In this document: piece by piece, positions 18,006 to 27,067 of the stretch | How the letters are laid out: every line of letters starts with the position of its first letter | Numbering within the stretch: the stretch's first letter is position 1 | Assembly: GCA_033763735.1 (NCBI GenBank) | Contig: JANRJY010000067.1 | Span: forward strand, 121,665 to 185,664 | Direction: 5' to 3' | Origin: JANRJY01 sp033763735 | GTDB lineage: Bacteria; Bacteroidota; Bacteroidia; Cytophagales; UBA9547 | Length of the DNA stretch: 64,000 nt | The notes under the pieces: generated by a model | What the model was told of the DNA's origin: nothing | Database searches by the model: none | What the model saw: only the letters and a program-made list of their open reading frames with translations | Translations under genes and position numbers: made by a program

Positions 18006-19154
18006 TTAGGTCTTACTGAGCACCTGCTTTAATGCTTCAATTGTAAATTTAATTTCATCAACAGTGTTGAATTTACTTAATGAAAACCTTATTGCAGGGC
18101 GTTCATTGTCAGCGCCATACAAGGCTTCCAGTACATGAGAACCAGCCAATGCACCACTATTACAAGCACTTCCCCCCGACACTGCAATACCTTTAATATC
18201 TAAACTGAACAACAGCATATCTGCCATTTCTACATTACTAAAACTTGCACTGACAACTTTGTATGTACTTTTTTCAAAGTCATCGCACAATCCATTGAAT
18301 TCAATATCTTGAAAATTAGACTTCAACAATTCAATAAGCTTTCTTTTTAATTCTTCAATATGCTTTCGGTTTTGATCCAGATTTGAATAGGCGATCTCAA
18401 GAGCTTTTGCCATTCCTATAATTGATGCTACATTTTCAGTACCTCCCCTCATATTTCGTTCCTGAGCACCACCTTGAACAAAGGGAACAATTCTAGTGTT
18501 TTCTGAAGCATACAAAAAACCAACTCCCTTCGGACCATGAAACTTATGTGCTGAACCAACAATCGCATTTACAGGTGACTGATTAAGCACAAATGGGTAA
18601 TGACCCATAGTCTGTACTGTATCTGAATGAAAAAAAGCTTTATATTTTTTACACAATTCACCAACTGCTTGAATGTCAGTAAGATTCCCAATTTCATTAT
18701 TGGCATGCATCAGACTTACTATTGCATTTTCATTTTCTTTCAGTATATTTTCAAGAGAAGCCAAATCTACATTGCCCTGATTATCAAGAGAAACATATCG
18801 AATAGTTATATTGCAATATTTACAAATATGTTCAACCGAATGTAGTACCGCATGATGCTCTATTTTACTGGTAATGATGCATTTAATATTATAGGATCTT
18901 ACTAATCCCCACAGCGCCATATTATCAGCTTCTGTTCCTCCGGAGGTAAATATGATTTGAGCGGGTGATGTTGAAAGCAATTCTGCAACTTTTTTTCTTG
19001 ATTTCTCAATTGCGGAGCGTGCCTCACGTCCATAAGTATGTATGGATGAAGGATTACCAAAGTAAGTTTCAAAATAAGGCATCATAGCCTCCTTTACTTC
19101 CGGATCGAGTGGTGTAGTAGCAGCGTTATCAAGATATATTCTCGTATTGGACAT
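18006..19154 (-). CDS. Cysteine desulfurase (IscS/NifS family)
   Basis: 382 residues. It is PLP-dependent: cysteine gives alanine plus a persulfide for Fe-S clusters and thiolated cofactors. Motifs include YLDNAATTPL at the N-terminus, ITSKIEHHAVL, the lysine that binds PLP in SAHKFHGPKG (Lys204), and the active-site loop SGGSACNSG with Cys331. The long loop places it in the IscS-like class. No iscU or suf genes are adjacent, so its partner is not known from context; a tRNA-thiolation role is possible. ATG start at 19154. Confidence 0.92.
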   Translation of the reverse strand: MSNTRIYLDNAATTPLDPEVKEAMMPYFETYFGNPSSIHTYGREARSAIEKSRKKVAELLSTSPAQIIFTSGGTEADNMALWGLVRSYNIKCIITSKIEHHAVLHSVEHICKYCNITIRYVSLDNQGNVDLASLENILKENENAIVSLMHANNEIGNLTDIQAVGELCKKYKAFFHSDTVQTMGHYPFVLNQSPVNAIVGSAHKFHGPKGVGFLYASENTRIVPFVQGGAQERNMRGGTENVASIIGMAKALEIAYSNLDQNRKHIEELKRKLIELLKSNFQDIEFNGLCDDFEKSTYKVVSASFSNVEMADMLLFSLDIKGIAVSGGSACNSGALAGSHVLEALYGADNERPAIRFSLSKFNTVDEIKFTIEALKQVLSKT

Positions 19155-19207
19155 ACGACAAATCTCTGATTTTTTTAGACATTAATAATGGATTTAAATA
19201 AAAAAAG

Positions 19208-19291
19208 TACCCAGGAAAGGAATCGAACCTTCACGACATTGCTATCAATGGTGTTTGAGACCATCGCGTCTACCAGTTCCGCCACCTGGGC
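19208..19291 (-). tRNA. tRNA-Leu (anticodon CAA)
   Basis: 84 nt on the minus strand. The acceptor stem is GCCCAGG with CCTGGGT (one G-T pair). The D arm contains GGTAGAC, the anticodon stem is ATGGT/ACCAT around loop CTCAAAC (anticodon CAA, reading UUG), a long variable arm follows as in class II tRNAs, and the T arm contains GGTTCGATTCC. CCA is not encoded. Its 5' side carries an unusual repeat-filled leader back to a promoter at 19615-19645. Open frames across it that spell AQVAELVDA are artefacts. Confidence 0.95.
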
Positions 19292-19607
19292 ATTTTTGTT
19301 TCTTTGAGGTTGGTAGTTCCTCCCAACATTTTTTTTCAAACTCACCGATATGTGAGTTTGTGCCACCTGGGCATTTTTGTTTCTTTGAGGTTGGTAGTTC
19401 CTCTCAACATTTTTTTTCAAACTCGCCGATATGTGAGTTTGTGCCACCTGGGCATTTTTTATTTCTTTGAGGTTGGTAGTTCCTCCCAATATTTTTTTTT
19501 CAAACTCACCGATATGTGAGTTTGTGCCACCTGGGCATTTTGTTTCTTTGAGAATCAATTACCTCAAAATTTTTCATTAAATCACCGATATGTGATTTTA
19601 ATGAAAA
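19292..19607 (-). repeat. Hairpin-rich tandem repeat forming the tRNA-Leu leader
   Basis: About 3.5 copies of an 81-83 bp unit. On the minus strand each unit has a hairpin (+ strand 19337-19360, 19418-19441, 19501-19524), an A-run, a linker with AACTACCAACCTC, and then GCCCAGGTGGC, the first 11 bases of tRNA-Leu. Extra copies of the tRNA 5' end lie at about 19362, 19443 and 19526. The outermost hairpin (19571-19607) has a different, longer stem (about 15 bp, one bulge) but the same loop and closing CAC/GTG. Copy 2 carries one mismatch in the stem. Confidence 0.8.
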
Positions 19608-19614
19608 AGGACTG

Positions 19615-19645
19615 CAAAGGTACTGCTTTTGAAATATTGTACAAA
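19615..19645 (-). promoter_or_regulatory. Promoter of the tRNA-Leu transcript
   Basis: On the minus strand: TTTG (19645-19642), 19-nt spacer, TACCTTTG (19622-19615), a full match to the Bacteroidota promoter. Predicted transcription starts near 19609, so the precursor would carry a leader of about 315 nt that opens with the outermost hairpin. Confidence 0.75.
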
Positions 19646-19683
19646 TATTTTTTAATGATTGAACTGAAGGAGTTATTAATTTG

Positions 19684-19691
19684 TATTTTTG
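19684..19691 (+). promoter_or_regulatory. -7 element of the Ste24-like protease gene
   Basis: TATTTTTG lies 29 bases before ATG 19721. A TTG at 19659-19661 is slightly too far upstream for a normal -33 element. The box argues against the longer frame beginning at 19592. Confidence 0.5.
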
Positions 19692-19720
19692 TAGATATAA
19701 CCAGCCTATATCGTTCAAAC

Positions 19721-20953
19721 ATGAGTCCGCAAACACTTCTTCTAATAATTCTATGCATAGTTACCTTTGAATTTATTTTTGAATTATTTCTTGAAATAAT
19801 AAATCTTCAAAATCAAAAAGCAGAATTACCTAGTGAATTAGCTGATGTATATGATAATGACCAATATGTCAAATCATTGCAATATCAAAATGCTACCACA
19901 AAATTCGGTTTTATAACTACCGGGTTTACTTTTTTACTATCTTTCATCATGCTTGCCACAGGTGGATTTGGATGGGTAAACAATTGGCTCATGCAATGGA
20001 TTCAACAGCCAATGCTTTTATCACTATCGTTCTTTGGAATCATGTTCATTGTTTCAGATGTATTAAGTATTCCTTTCCAATGGTATAGCACATTTGTCAT
20101 CGAAGAAAAATATGGTTTTAATAAAATGACCCCATCTCTTTTTATCCAAGATAAGCTCAAAGGATATGCACTTTCTGCGATATTAGGAGCTATTATTATT
20201 GGCACTTTATTATTTTTAATTCAATGGTTAGGAAACAGTTTTTGGATTATTTTCTGGGTGTTTATTTCCGCTTTTATGGTTTTTATGAATATGTTTTATA
20301 CCTCCTTAATAGTGCCTATTTTCAATAAATTACAGCCTTTGGAAGAAGGTGATCTAAAAAACGCTATTGTTACTTATTGTCAAAAAGTGCAATTCCCCCT
20401 ATCTAACTTATTCGTAATTGATGGCTCTAAGCGCTCTTCAAAGGCAAATGCTTATTTTTCGGGGTTAGGAAAGCAAAAGAAAGTCGTGCTTTATGACACA
20501 TTAATTAAAGACCATTCAATAGATGAATTGGTTGCTGTTCTTGCTCATGAAGTGGGTCATTTCAAAAAGAAACATATCATTTGGAGTATTGTTTTTTCAG
20601 TAATTCAGGTTGGTATTATGCTTTATGTTCTTTCATTATTTGTATTTAACGAGAAATTGTCCTTTGCTTTAGGTGCTAATCAAAATTATATACATCTCAA
20701 TCTGATTGCTTTTGGTTTGCTTTACTCACCGTTGTCTACTATTAGTGGATTATTGATGACCATCATTTCGCGCAAAAACGAATATGAAGCCGATGATTAT
20801 GCAAAAAACACATTTGGATTTGAACCATTGATTTTAGCACTTAAGAAGTTATCATCCAACAACTTAAGCAACATCACACCTCATCCACTTTATGTATTTT
20901 TTCATTATTCTCATCCTCCATTATTGGCCAGAATAAGAAATCTCAGCAAGTAA
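19721..20953 (+). CDS. M48 family (Ste24/CAAX-type) membrane metalloprotease
   Basis: 410 residues from ATG 19721. The frame is open further upstream but would begin before the promoter. An N-terminal helix and several more membrane segments (about 60-80, 100-120, 150-200, 285-350) surround the zinc site: VLAHEVGHFKKKH (HEVGH 276-280) with the third ligand in NEYEADDYA (354-358). It also has YGFNKMTPSLF and IDGSKRSSKANAYF, typical of Ste24 relatives. It probably degrades or processes membrane proteins at the inner membrane. It ends 12 bases before the convergent folA. Confidence 0.92.
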   Translation: MSPQTLLLIILCIVTFEFIFELFLEIINLQNQKAELPSELADVYDNDQYVKSLQYQNATTKFGFITTGFTFLLSFIMLATGGFGWVNNWLMQWIQQPMLLSLSFFGIMFIVSDVLSIPFQWYSTFVIEEKYGFNKMTPSLFIQDKLKGYALSAILGAIIIGTLLFLIQWLGNSFWIIFWVFISAFMVFMNMFYTSLIVPIFNKLQPLEEGDLKNAIVTYCQKVQFPLSNLFVIDGSKRSSKANAYFSGLGKQKKVVLYDTLIKDHSIDELVAVLAHEVGHFKKKHIIWSIVFSVIQVGIMLYVLSLFVFNEKLSFALGANQNYIHLNLIAFGLLYSPLSTISGLLMTIISRKNEYEADDYAKNTFGFEPLILALKKLSSNNLSNITPHPLYVFFHYSHPPLLARIRNLSK

Positions 20954-20965
20954 ATATGCTGAGTA

Positions 20966-21463
20966 TCATATATGAGTTTTTTCAAGAATTTGAAAATCGA
21001 AGTCGTATTCGTTTTTGTCGTCTTTATTAAATTTTTCTGATTGTAATATCCTCCATTCTTTATCAGAAAGCACAGGAAAAAATGCATCCCCTTTCAAAGA
21101 AGCATGTACTTTAGTGTAGTATAAAGTATCCGCAATAGGCAAAACCTGTTCATAAATTTTACCTCCCCCTATAATAAATAATTCGCTTTCATTTCTGCTT
21201 CGAGCAAATTCAATTCCCTTTTCGATATTATTAAAAACAAATACCCCTTCTCCCAAAAACGAAGTTGAATTGCTGATAACAATGCTTGTTCTGTTGGGCA
21301 ATGGTTTTCCAATTGAATCAAAAGTTTTGCGTCCCATCAATATATGGTGTCCGGATGTTAAAGTCTTAAACATTTGAAGGTCTTTTGATAATCTCCAAAG
21401 CAATGCGTTATTGGCACCGATTACTCCGTTTTCAGCAACTGCAACAATAATTGATATTTTCAT
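20966..21463 (-). CDS. folA: Dihydrofolate reductase
   Basis: 165 residues from the ATG at 21463; the longer frame would add six residues not typical of the family. NADPH reduces dihydrofolate to tetrahydrofolate. Motifs: ISIIVAVAENGVIG at the start, LWRLSKDLQMFK, HILMGRKTFDSIGKPLPNR and the nucleotide-binding FIIGGGKIYEQ. thyA, the usual neighbour, is not adjacent. It faces the divergent receiver-protein gene. Confidence 0.95.
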   Translation of the reverse strand: MKISIIVAVAENGVIGANNALLWRLSKDLQMFKTLTSGHHILMGRKTFDSIGKPLPNRTSIVISNSTSFLGEGVFVFNNIEKGIEFARSRNESELFIIGGGKIYEQVLPIADTLYYTKVHASLKGDAFFPVLSDKEWRILQSEKFNKDDKNEYDFDFQILEKTHI

Positions 21464-21494
21464 TTGTGTATACTGACACAAATATTAGGGTTTC

Positions 21495-21526
21495 TTTGAA
21501 ACTTGATAAATATTTATGTATAATTG
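21495..21526 (+). promoter_or_regulatory. Promoter candidate for the receiver/menaquinone operon
   Basis: TTTG (21495-21498), 20-nt spacer and TATAATTG (21519-21526; one mismatch to TAnnTTTG), 21 bases before ATG 21548. Confidence 0.45.
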
Positions 21527-21547
21527 TTCGATTAATTTATCTGCACT

Positions 21548-22024
21548 ATGCTCAATATTTTGTTGGCAGAAGACAATGCTGTTGAACAACTTGCTCTTAC
21601 TGAGTACCTTAATAACAATTTGCCCGAAATCGGCACTATAAAAACTGTGCCATCATGCAAACAATTATTAGAAATATTAAGTAGTGGTGAAAAATTTGAT
21701 ATAATTATCTTAGACCATATATTGGAAGACGAACAATCTTTAAAATATATAGATAAAATTAAAGCTAATGCTATAGGAAGTGATATTATCGTACTTTCTT
21801 CTCAGCAAGACATCTCTGTATGTATCCAATATTTGAATTCAGGTGTTTATGCCTATCTTAATAAAGAGGCAAATGCTTTTCGTAATTTGGTTAAAAATAT
21901 CAATGAAATTGTTCTCAAAAAAAGCGGAAAAGTAGTGCTTCCATGGTTCAACATTAATTTCGTATACATTGGAGTTGCAATATTTTTAATGTTACTTTTT
22001 ATTTATTATCTGATAACTAAATAG
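21548..22024 (+). CDS. Receiver-domain protein anchored by a C-terminal membrane helix
   Basis: 158 residues. The first about 120 residues form a response-regulator receiver fold: LLAEDN (acidic Asp9), IIILDHILED (phospho-acceptor Asp56), IVLSSQ (Ser84/85) and YLNKEA (Lys106). After a short linker comes one membrane helix (about 138-155), then ITK. No DNA-binding or enzymatic output domain exists, so output may be protein-protein contact at the membrane or a phosphate sink. It has no adjacent histidine kinase and lies 8 bases upstream of the menaquinone-like thioesterase gene. Confidence 0.8.
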   Translation: MLNILLAEDNAVEQLALTEYLNNNLPEIGTIKTVPSCKQLLEILSSGEKFDIIILDHILEDEQSLKYIDKIKANAIGSDIIVLSSQQDISVCIQYLNSGVYAYLNKEANAFRNLVKNINEIVLKKSGKVVLPWFNINFVYIGVAIFLMLLFIYYLITK

Positions 22025-22032
22025 GTTTTCAG

Positions 22033-22452
22033 ATGTTTCCAGATGGGCTTACTCCCGAATATTTAAATAAAAATTTAAATACTAAAATGACTCAATTCCT
22101 TGGAATTGAGTACACTGAAATAGGTCCTAATTATATATGCGGTAAAATGCCGGTAGATGATCGAACAAAACAACCAATGGGTTTGTTACATGGAGGAGCT
22201 TCTATGGTATTAGCTGAATCACTTGGAAGTATTGCTTCAAATTTGATAGTAGATAATTCAACTGAATATTGTGTAGGTTTAGAAATCAATGGTAATCACA
22301 TTAAAAGTGCCACAAGTGGATATGTTTATGGCAAAGCCACAATTATCCATAAAGGCAAAAAAACACACGTGTGGAATATTGAAATCAAAAATGAAGCATC
22401 CGAATTGGTTTGTATAAGCCGTTTGACAGTTGCGGTCATAAATAAAAAATAA
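22033..22452 (+). CDS. menI: Hotdog-fold acyl-CoA thioesterase, probable DHNA-CoA hydrolase
   Basis: 139 residues, PaaI/YdiI type. The signature GLLHGGASMVLAESLGS carries the HGG (53-55) and the catalytic Glu62. Such enzymes hydrolyse acyl-CoA; in menaquinone synthesis MenI releases 1,4-dihydroxy-2-naphthoate from its CoA ester. The menI assignment rests on its position directly before menF and menD, since the sequence alone cannot separate it from other thioesterases. ATG 22033 start; 5 bases to the next gene. Confidence 0.75.
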   Translation: MFPDGLTPEYLNKNLNTKMTQFLGIEYTEIGPNYICGKMPVDDRTKQPMGLLHGGASMVLAESLGSIASNLIVDNSTEYCVGLEINGNHIKSATSGYVYGKATIIHKGKKTHVWNIEIKNEASELVCISRLTVAVINKK

Positions 22453-22457
22453 TTGTT

Positions 22458-23642
22458 TTGGATAAAATATCTGTTAGCAACTCTGCAACAATATCTCCTG
22501 AGGCATTTTTTAAACGACTAGTTTCAACTAATCATGCAGTGGCAGTTTACAAATTGCCTAAAGATGATTTTGTCTATTGGATAGCTGATGACCAACCTTT
22601 ACAAATAGATATTTCAGAGAATATAGAAACAATAAAAGGGTTTCTATTTACTTCATTTGATAAGAATCGTGCCATTTTGATAAAAGATTCCATATTTGCT
22701 TGCCAAAACAAGGTAAATGAAGATGTTATAGTTGAGAAAGGCTCATTCATTGTAGATACTAAAGGTATAGAAATTAATTTTCACGAAACTTCAATTGTCA
22801 ACCAAAACTTCAGAACTATTCATCAAGATGAATATGAAAAGTGGGTAAAAAGTAGCATTGTAGAAATCAACAAAGAATCATTCGAAAAAGTAGTTTTATC
22901 AAGAACCAAAATTGTTCAGAAGAAAAAACATATAGATCCCCTTCGAATATTTGAAACATTATGTAAAGAAAATGCAAATGCATTCGTTTCGCTGGTAAGC
23001 ATTCCCAATCACGGTACCTGGGTTGGCGCTTCTCCTGAGATACTTTCAAGTGTAGACAGCAATCAAATATTTAAAACTGTTTCACTGGCCGGAACTCAAA
23101 AAGCCGATCCATTAATGACTGAATTGATGGCCAAATGGGGTCAAAAAGAAATTGAAGAACAAGCCTTGGTAAGCAGGTATATCATCAATTGTTTAAAAAA
23201 AATAAGGGTACGGGAGTTCAATGAAATAGGGCCCAAAACATTCAGATCCGGAAATTTATTTCATCTCAAAACAGAGTATGTGATTGACTTGAATGAAATA
23301 AATTTTGAAAACTTTCTGTCCGTAATGGTTGGATTGTTGCATCCTACATCGGCAATTTGTGGAATGCCGTCCGAAATCGCTAAGAACTGGATTCAAACTA
23401 CTGAAAATTTTGACAGATCATTTTTCACCGGCTTCCTTGGGCCACTCCATATGACCAGAAATAGTATCAAAGGTGTAGAAACACATTTGTATGTAAATAT
23501 CAGAACTATGCAACTTTTGCATGACAAATACATTCTATATGCCGGAGCCGGAATCACATCCGAATCCAATCCTACTATGGAGTTTTTTGAAACTGAAAAT
23601 AAAATGGATGCTCTATTGAAAATATTAAACAAACTTGAGTAA
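22458..23642 (+). CDS. menF: Isochorismate synthase
   Basis: 394 residues from a TTG. It converts chorismate to isochorismate with Mg2+. The chorismate-binding domain (about 130-390) carries FEKVVLSRTKIVQ, GTWVGASPEIL, KTVSLAGTQK, HLKTEYVIDL, LLHPTSAICGMPSEIAK and FYTG-like FFTGFLGPL. Isochorismate synthase rather than anthranilate or salicylate synthase is chosen because menD follows and no trp or pyochelin-type genes are near. aroC, which makes chorismate, lies about 10 kb downstream on the other strand. Confidence 0.92.
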   Translation: MDKISVSNSATISPEAFFKRLVSTNHAVAVYKLPKDDFVYWIADDQPLQIDISENIETIKGFLFTSFDKNRAILIKDSIFACQNKVNEDVIVEKGSFIVDTKGIEINFHETSIVNQNFRTIHQDEYEKWVKSSIVEINKESFEKVVLSRTKIVQKKKHIDPLRIFETLCKENANAFVSLVSIPNHGTWVGASPEILSSVDSNQIFKTVSLAGTQKADPLMTELMAKWGQKEIEEQALVSRYIINCLKKIRVREFNEIGPKTFRSGNLFHLKTEYVIDLNEINFENFLSVMVGLLHPTSAICGMPSEIAKNWIQTTENFDRSFFTGFLGPLHMTRNSIKGVETHLYVNIRTMQLLHDKYILYAGAGITSESNPTMEFFETENKMDALLKILNKLE

Positions 23643-23685
23643 TTAGCAGTATAAATTTCCTGCCTGATTATATTGATTATTAAAC

Positions 23686-25356
23686 TTGAGTCAAAACAAA
23701 CATATATTTAATATTCCTAATCTATTCGTTGAACACGGTATCAATCAGGTAATTATTTGTGCCGGATCACGTTCAGCTCCACTAACCTTAGCTTTCACCA
23801 GAAATAACAAAATCAATAGTACGGTAGTATTTGATGAAAGAAGTGCAGGATATATCGCTTTGGGAATGGCTTTGTGCTTGCAAAAACCAGTTGTAATTAT
23901 TTGTACGTCCGGAACCGCAGTTGCCAACTTGAATCCTGCTGTTTGTGAAGCCTATTATCAGAAAGTTCCTCTTATCATATTAACTGCAGATCGTCCTCCT
24001 GAATGGATAGGACAAGGTGATGGTCAAACGATCAATCAAAACAATTTTTTTTATCCTAACATTAAAAAGTATTATCAACTACCAGTCGATAGCATTCACA
24101 CAGACTCCGAATGGGCTGTTGGTCGAATGATCAATGAATCAATATTAATATCCAACTCCGGAGCAAAGGGTCCCGTACATGTGAATATACCAATGAGAGA
24201 GCCCCTTTATCACTCTCTTAATGAATCAGCAATTAACTATCGCCCTGTAAAAGTATTTGATACAGAAATTCAATTATCAAAGTCAGGTTGGGATCAGGTT
24301 ATATCGTTATTATTGGAACACAGAAAAATAGCCATAATTGCAGGACAATTATCACCGGACCCACAATTCAAAACCATTCTTAGATCTTTTTTGGAGAGAA
24401 ATAATATCCCTTTAGTTGCAGATATTAACAGCAATTTGCAGGATTTGCCAAATGCAATTATCAACAATGATATCATTTTTGGTAAACACGGCTCTGAAAT
24501 ATTGCCTGATGTAATCATTACCATTGGAAACCACATTTTATCAAAAAACATCAAAAAATACTTTAGAGCCAACCCTACAAAAGTACAGTTAAAAATTACT
24601 GATTCAGATGAAATTGAGGATACATTCAAAGGTATTACGCATCACCTGGTGATGTCTCCGAAATTGTTTTTTACGGAATTGTTAAACAAAGTAAAATTGA
24701 ATGTGGATAGCAACTTTCTGTTAAACTTTCAAAAACTAGACGCAGAAGTTGAATCACGCAAGACTAATTTTTTCAAGTCCGGGAATTTTGGCGAATTTGA
24801 TGTTTTCAAATGTGTTTTGGAAAACATTCCAGACCAATCCATTTTGCACTTTTCAAATAGCCTTTCTGTTCGGTACGGAAGTTTGATCGGAAGCAAAAAC
24901 ACCATAAATTATTGCAACAGAGGCACAAGTGGCATCGATGGTTGCACCAGCACTGCAATGGGGATGAGTATGCTTACAGATAAGTTTGTAACTTTAATTA
25001 CAGGTGACATGTCATTTTTTTATGATAGAAATGCTTTCTGGTTGGAAAACACTCCTTCAAATATTCGAATAATTCTATTGAATAATAGTGGTGGTGCGAT
25101 ATTTGGAACTTTACCTGATGCATCCAAGCAACCGGAACTCAATAGATTTTTTGTGACGCAACAAAAATATTCGGCTCTGCACTTAGCCAAAGAATATGGC
25201 ATTGAATACACTCAGATTAGCGACCTAAAAGGTTTGGCAGCTAAACTAAAAAATTTCTATACCCCATCCAAAGCACTAAAAATTATAGAATTCAAATGTG
25301 AAAATTCCGAAGCAATTGCTCGATTAAATTCTTATATTGAAAGTGCCAAGAGTTAA
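23686..25356 (+). CDS. menD: SEPHCHC synthase (menaquinone pathway)
   Basis: 556 residues, family length, TTG start. A thiamine-diphosphate enzyme joining isochorismate and 2-oxoglutarate. N-terminal VIICAGSRSAPLTLAF, ERSAGYIALGMAL and TSGTAVANL; the cofactor region near the end has GTSGIDGCTSTAMGM and FFYDRNAFW followed by NNSGGAIFG. It completes the thioesterase-menF-menD run; the later genes menC, menE, menB and menA are not in the window. It is 43 bases after menF. Confidence 0.95.
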   Translation: MSQNKHIFNIPNLFVEHGINQVIICAGSRSAPLTLAFTRNNKINSTVVFDERSAGYIALGMALCLQKPVVIICTSGTAVANLNPAVCEAYYQKVPLIILTADRPPEWIGQGDGQTINQNNFFYPNIKKYYQLPVDSIHTDSEWAVGRMINESILISNSGAKGPVHVNIPMREPLYHSLNESAINYRPVKVFDTEIQLSKSGWDQVISLLLEHRKIAIIAGQLSPDPQFKTILRSFLERNNIPLVADINSNLQDLPNAIINNDIIFGKHGSEILPDVIITIGNHILSKNIKKYFRANPTKVQLKITDSDEIEDTFKGITHHLVMSPKLFFTELLNKVKLNVDSNFLLNFQKLDAEVESRKTNFFKSGNFGEFDVFKCVLENIPDQSILHFSNSLSVRYGSLIGSKNTINYCNRGTSGIDGCTSTAMGMSMLTDKFVTLITGDMSFFYDRNAFWLENTPSNIRIILLNNSGGAIFGTLPDASKQPELNRFFVTQQKYSALHLAKEYGIEYTQISDLKGLAAKLKNFYTPSKALKIIEFKCENSEAIARLNSYIESAKS

Positions 25357-25408
25357 CTATCTGCTGTAATTTTCAACCAAACATTTCTTAATTTTATTTA
25401 AGCTTTTA

Positions 25409-25440
25409 TTTGGATTCAATCAAAAGCAAATCTAAAATTG
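25409..25440 (+). promoter_or_regulatory. Promoter candidate for purH
   Basis: TTTG (25409-25412), 20-nt spacer, TAAAATTG (25433-25440; one mismatch to TAnnTTTG), 29 bases before the purH ATG. Confidence 0.45.
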
Positions 25441-25469
25441 TTATTTCAATCGCTAAACCGTTTTAATAA

Positions 25470-27011
25470 ATGTCTCAAGTCAAAATAACCTCTACCTTAA
25501 TATCTGTTTACAACAAAGAAGGACTCGCTCCTATAATTTCAAAATTGAATGAACTTAAAGTAAAAATATATTCAACAGGCGGCACTGAAAAGTTTATTAA
25601 AGACATGGGCGTTCCAGTGACGGCAGTTGAAGACCTTACAGGGTATCCATCGATATTTGGAGGCAGGGTCAAAACGCTTCATCCTAAAATATTTGGTGGC
25701 ATTTTGTACAGAAGAGATGAATCAATTGATTTGGCTGAAGCAAAACAATATGAAATTCCACCTATTGACATGGTAATTGTTGATTTGTATCCATTTGAAG
25801 ATACAGTTAAGGCCGGAGGAACGGAAGAAGAAATCATTGAAAAAATAGATATTGGAGGTATATCCTTAATAAGAGCAGCAGCCAAAAATTTTGAGAGTAG
25901 CTTAATCGTTTCCTCGCGAGAACAATATGCGCATTTACTGGAATTGCTTCATTCAAATAATGGACAAAGTACAAGAGAGCAACGTTTGTGGTATGCTACT
26001 TATGCATTTGACATTACTTCTCATTACGACTCAGCAATTTTTAATTGGTTTAACCAAAAACAAGGAATTAAAAGTTTCAAACAAAGTGTTCGCACATCCA
26101 AAACCTTAAGGTATGGCGAAAATCCACATCAGAAAGGTACATTTTATGGAAATTTGGATGAGCTATTTGACATATTAAATGGCAAAGAGTTATCGTATAA
26201 CAACTTAGTTGATGTGGATGCATGTGTAGCGCTCATTGACGAATTCAACGATGAACTAAAAAAAGGACTAACCACTTTTGCCATCATTAAGCATACAAAT
26301 GCTTGTGGTGTTGCATCCGCAAAAACTGTAAAAGAAGCTTATCTGACTGCATTGGCATGTGATCCGGTATCCGCATTTGGTGGAGTGATTATTACTAACT
26401 CTGAGGTTGACCTGGCTACTGCACAAGAATTGAATCAGTTGTTTTTTGAGGTGCTTATTGCCCCTTCATATGCGCCTGAAGCACTGGCACTTTTTAGAGA
26501 GAAAAAAAACAGAATCATATTAAAACGCAAACCCGTTGCATTTGCACCAAATCAATTCAAAACATTGTTGAACGGAATCATTGATCAGGATAAAGATTTG
26601 AAAATTGAATCCATTGAAGACATGAAAACCGTAACAACCAAAGCGCCTACAGATGCAGAAAAAAGAGCGTTGGTATTTGCCAACAAATTAGTTAAGCATA
26701 CCAAATCAAATACGATTATTTTAGCCAAAGAGAATTGTTTGATTTCCAGCGGAGTAGGCCAAACTAGCCGAGTAGATTCACTCAAACAGGCATTAGAAAA
26801 AGCACATTCATTTGGATTCAGTGTCAAAGGAGCTGTTATGGCTAGTGATGCATTTTTCCCTTTTCCTGATTGCGTTGAAATTGCGCATAAAGCCGGTGTA
26901 ACTGCAGTGCTTCAGCCGGGAGGATCTGTAAAGGACAAAGATTCCATCGATTATTGTGATCAAAATGGGGTAGCAATGGTATTTACAGGAGTGCGACATT
27001 TTAAACATTGA
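25470..27011 (+). CDS. purH: Bifunctional AICAR formyltransferase/IMP cyclohydrolase
   Basis: 513 residues; last two steps of de novo purine synthesis. The N-terminal IMP cyclohydrolase domain (about 1-200) shows STGGTEKFIKDMGVPVTAVE, GGRVKTLHPKIFGGIL and DIGGISLIRAAAKN. The AICAR transformylase domain has LRYGENPHQKG, IKHTNACGVA with its catalytic Lys-His, DPVSAFGGV, and the terminal VFTGVRHFKH. It stands as a single gene with its own candidate promoter. Confidence 0.97.
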   Translation: MSQVKITSTLISVYNKEGLAPIISKLNELKVKIYSTGGTEKFIKDMGVPVTAVEDLTGYPSIFGGRVKTLHPKIFGGILYRRDESIDLAEAKQYEIPPIDMVIVDLYPFEDTVKAGGTEEEIIEKIDIGGISLIRAAAKNFESSLIVSSREQYAHLLELLHSNNGQSTREQRLWYATYAFDITSHYDSAIFNWFNQKQGIKSFKQSVRTSKTLRYGENPHQKGTFYGNLDELFDILNGKELSYNNLVDVDACVALIDEFNDELKKGLTTFAIIKHTNACGVASAKTVKEAYLTALACDPVSAFGGVIITNSEVDLATAQELNQLFFEVLIAPSYAPEALALFREKKNRIILKRKPVAFAPNQFKTLLNGIIDQDKDLKIESIEDMKTVTTKAPTDAEKRALVFANKLVKHTKSNTIILAKENCLISSGVGQTSRVDSLKQALEKAHSFGFSVKGAVMASDAFFPFPDCVEIAHKAGVTAVLQPGGSVKDKDSIDYCDQNGVAMVFTGVRHFKH

Positions 27012-27067
27012 AATGATATTAATGGAACAATCAGCATCATTTAAGCGTTGTAAATAAAAGCTAAAAA

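Noticed and set aside
19292..19607. CRISPR array
   Set aside because: The units are 81-83 bp with almost no variable spacers and each contains a copy of the tRNA 5' end; no cas gene is near.
19175..19736. Protein-coding frames across the tRNA-Leu repeat, spelling AQVAELVDA-type peptides
   Set aside because: These are translations of the tRNA gene and the repeats; the pattern is a well-known false gene call.
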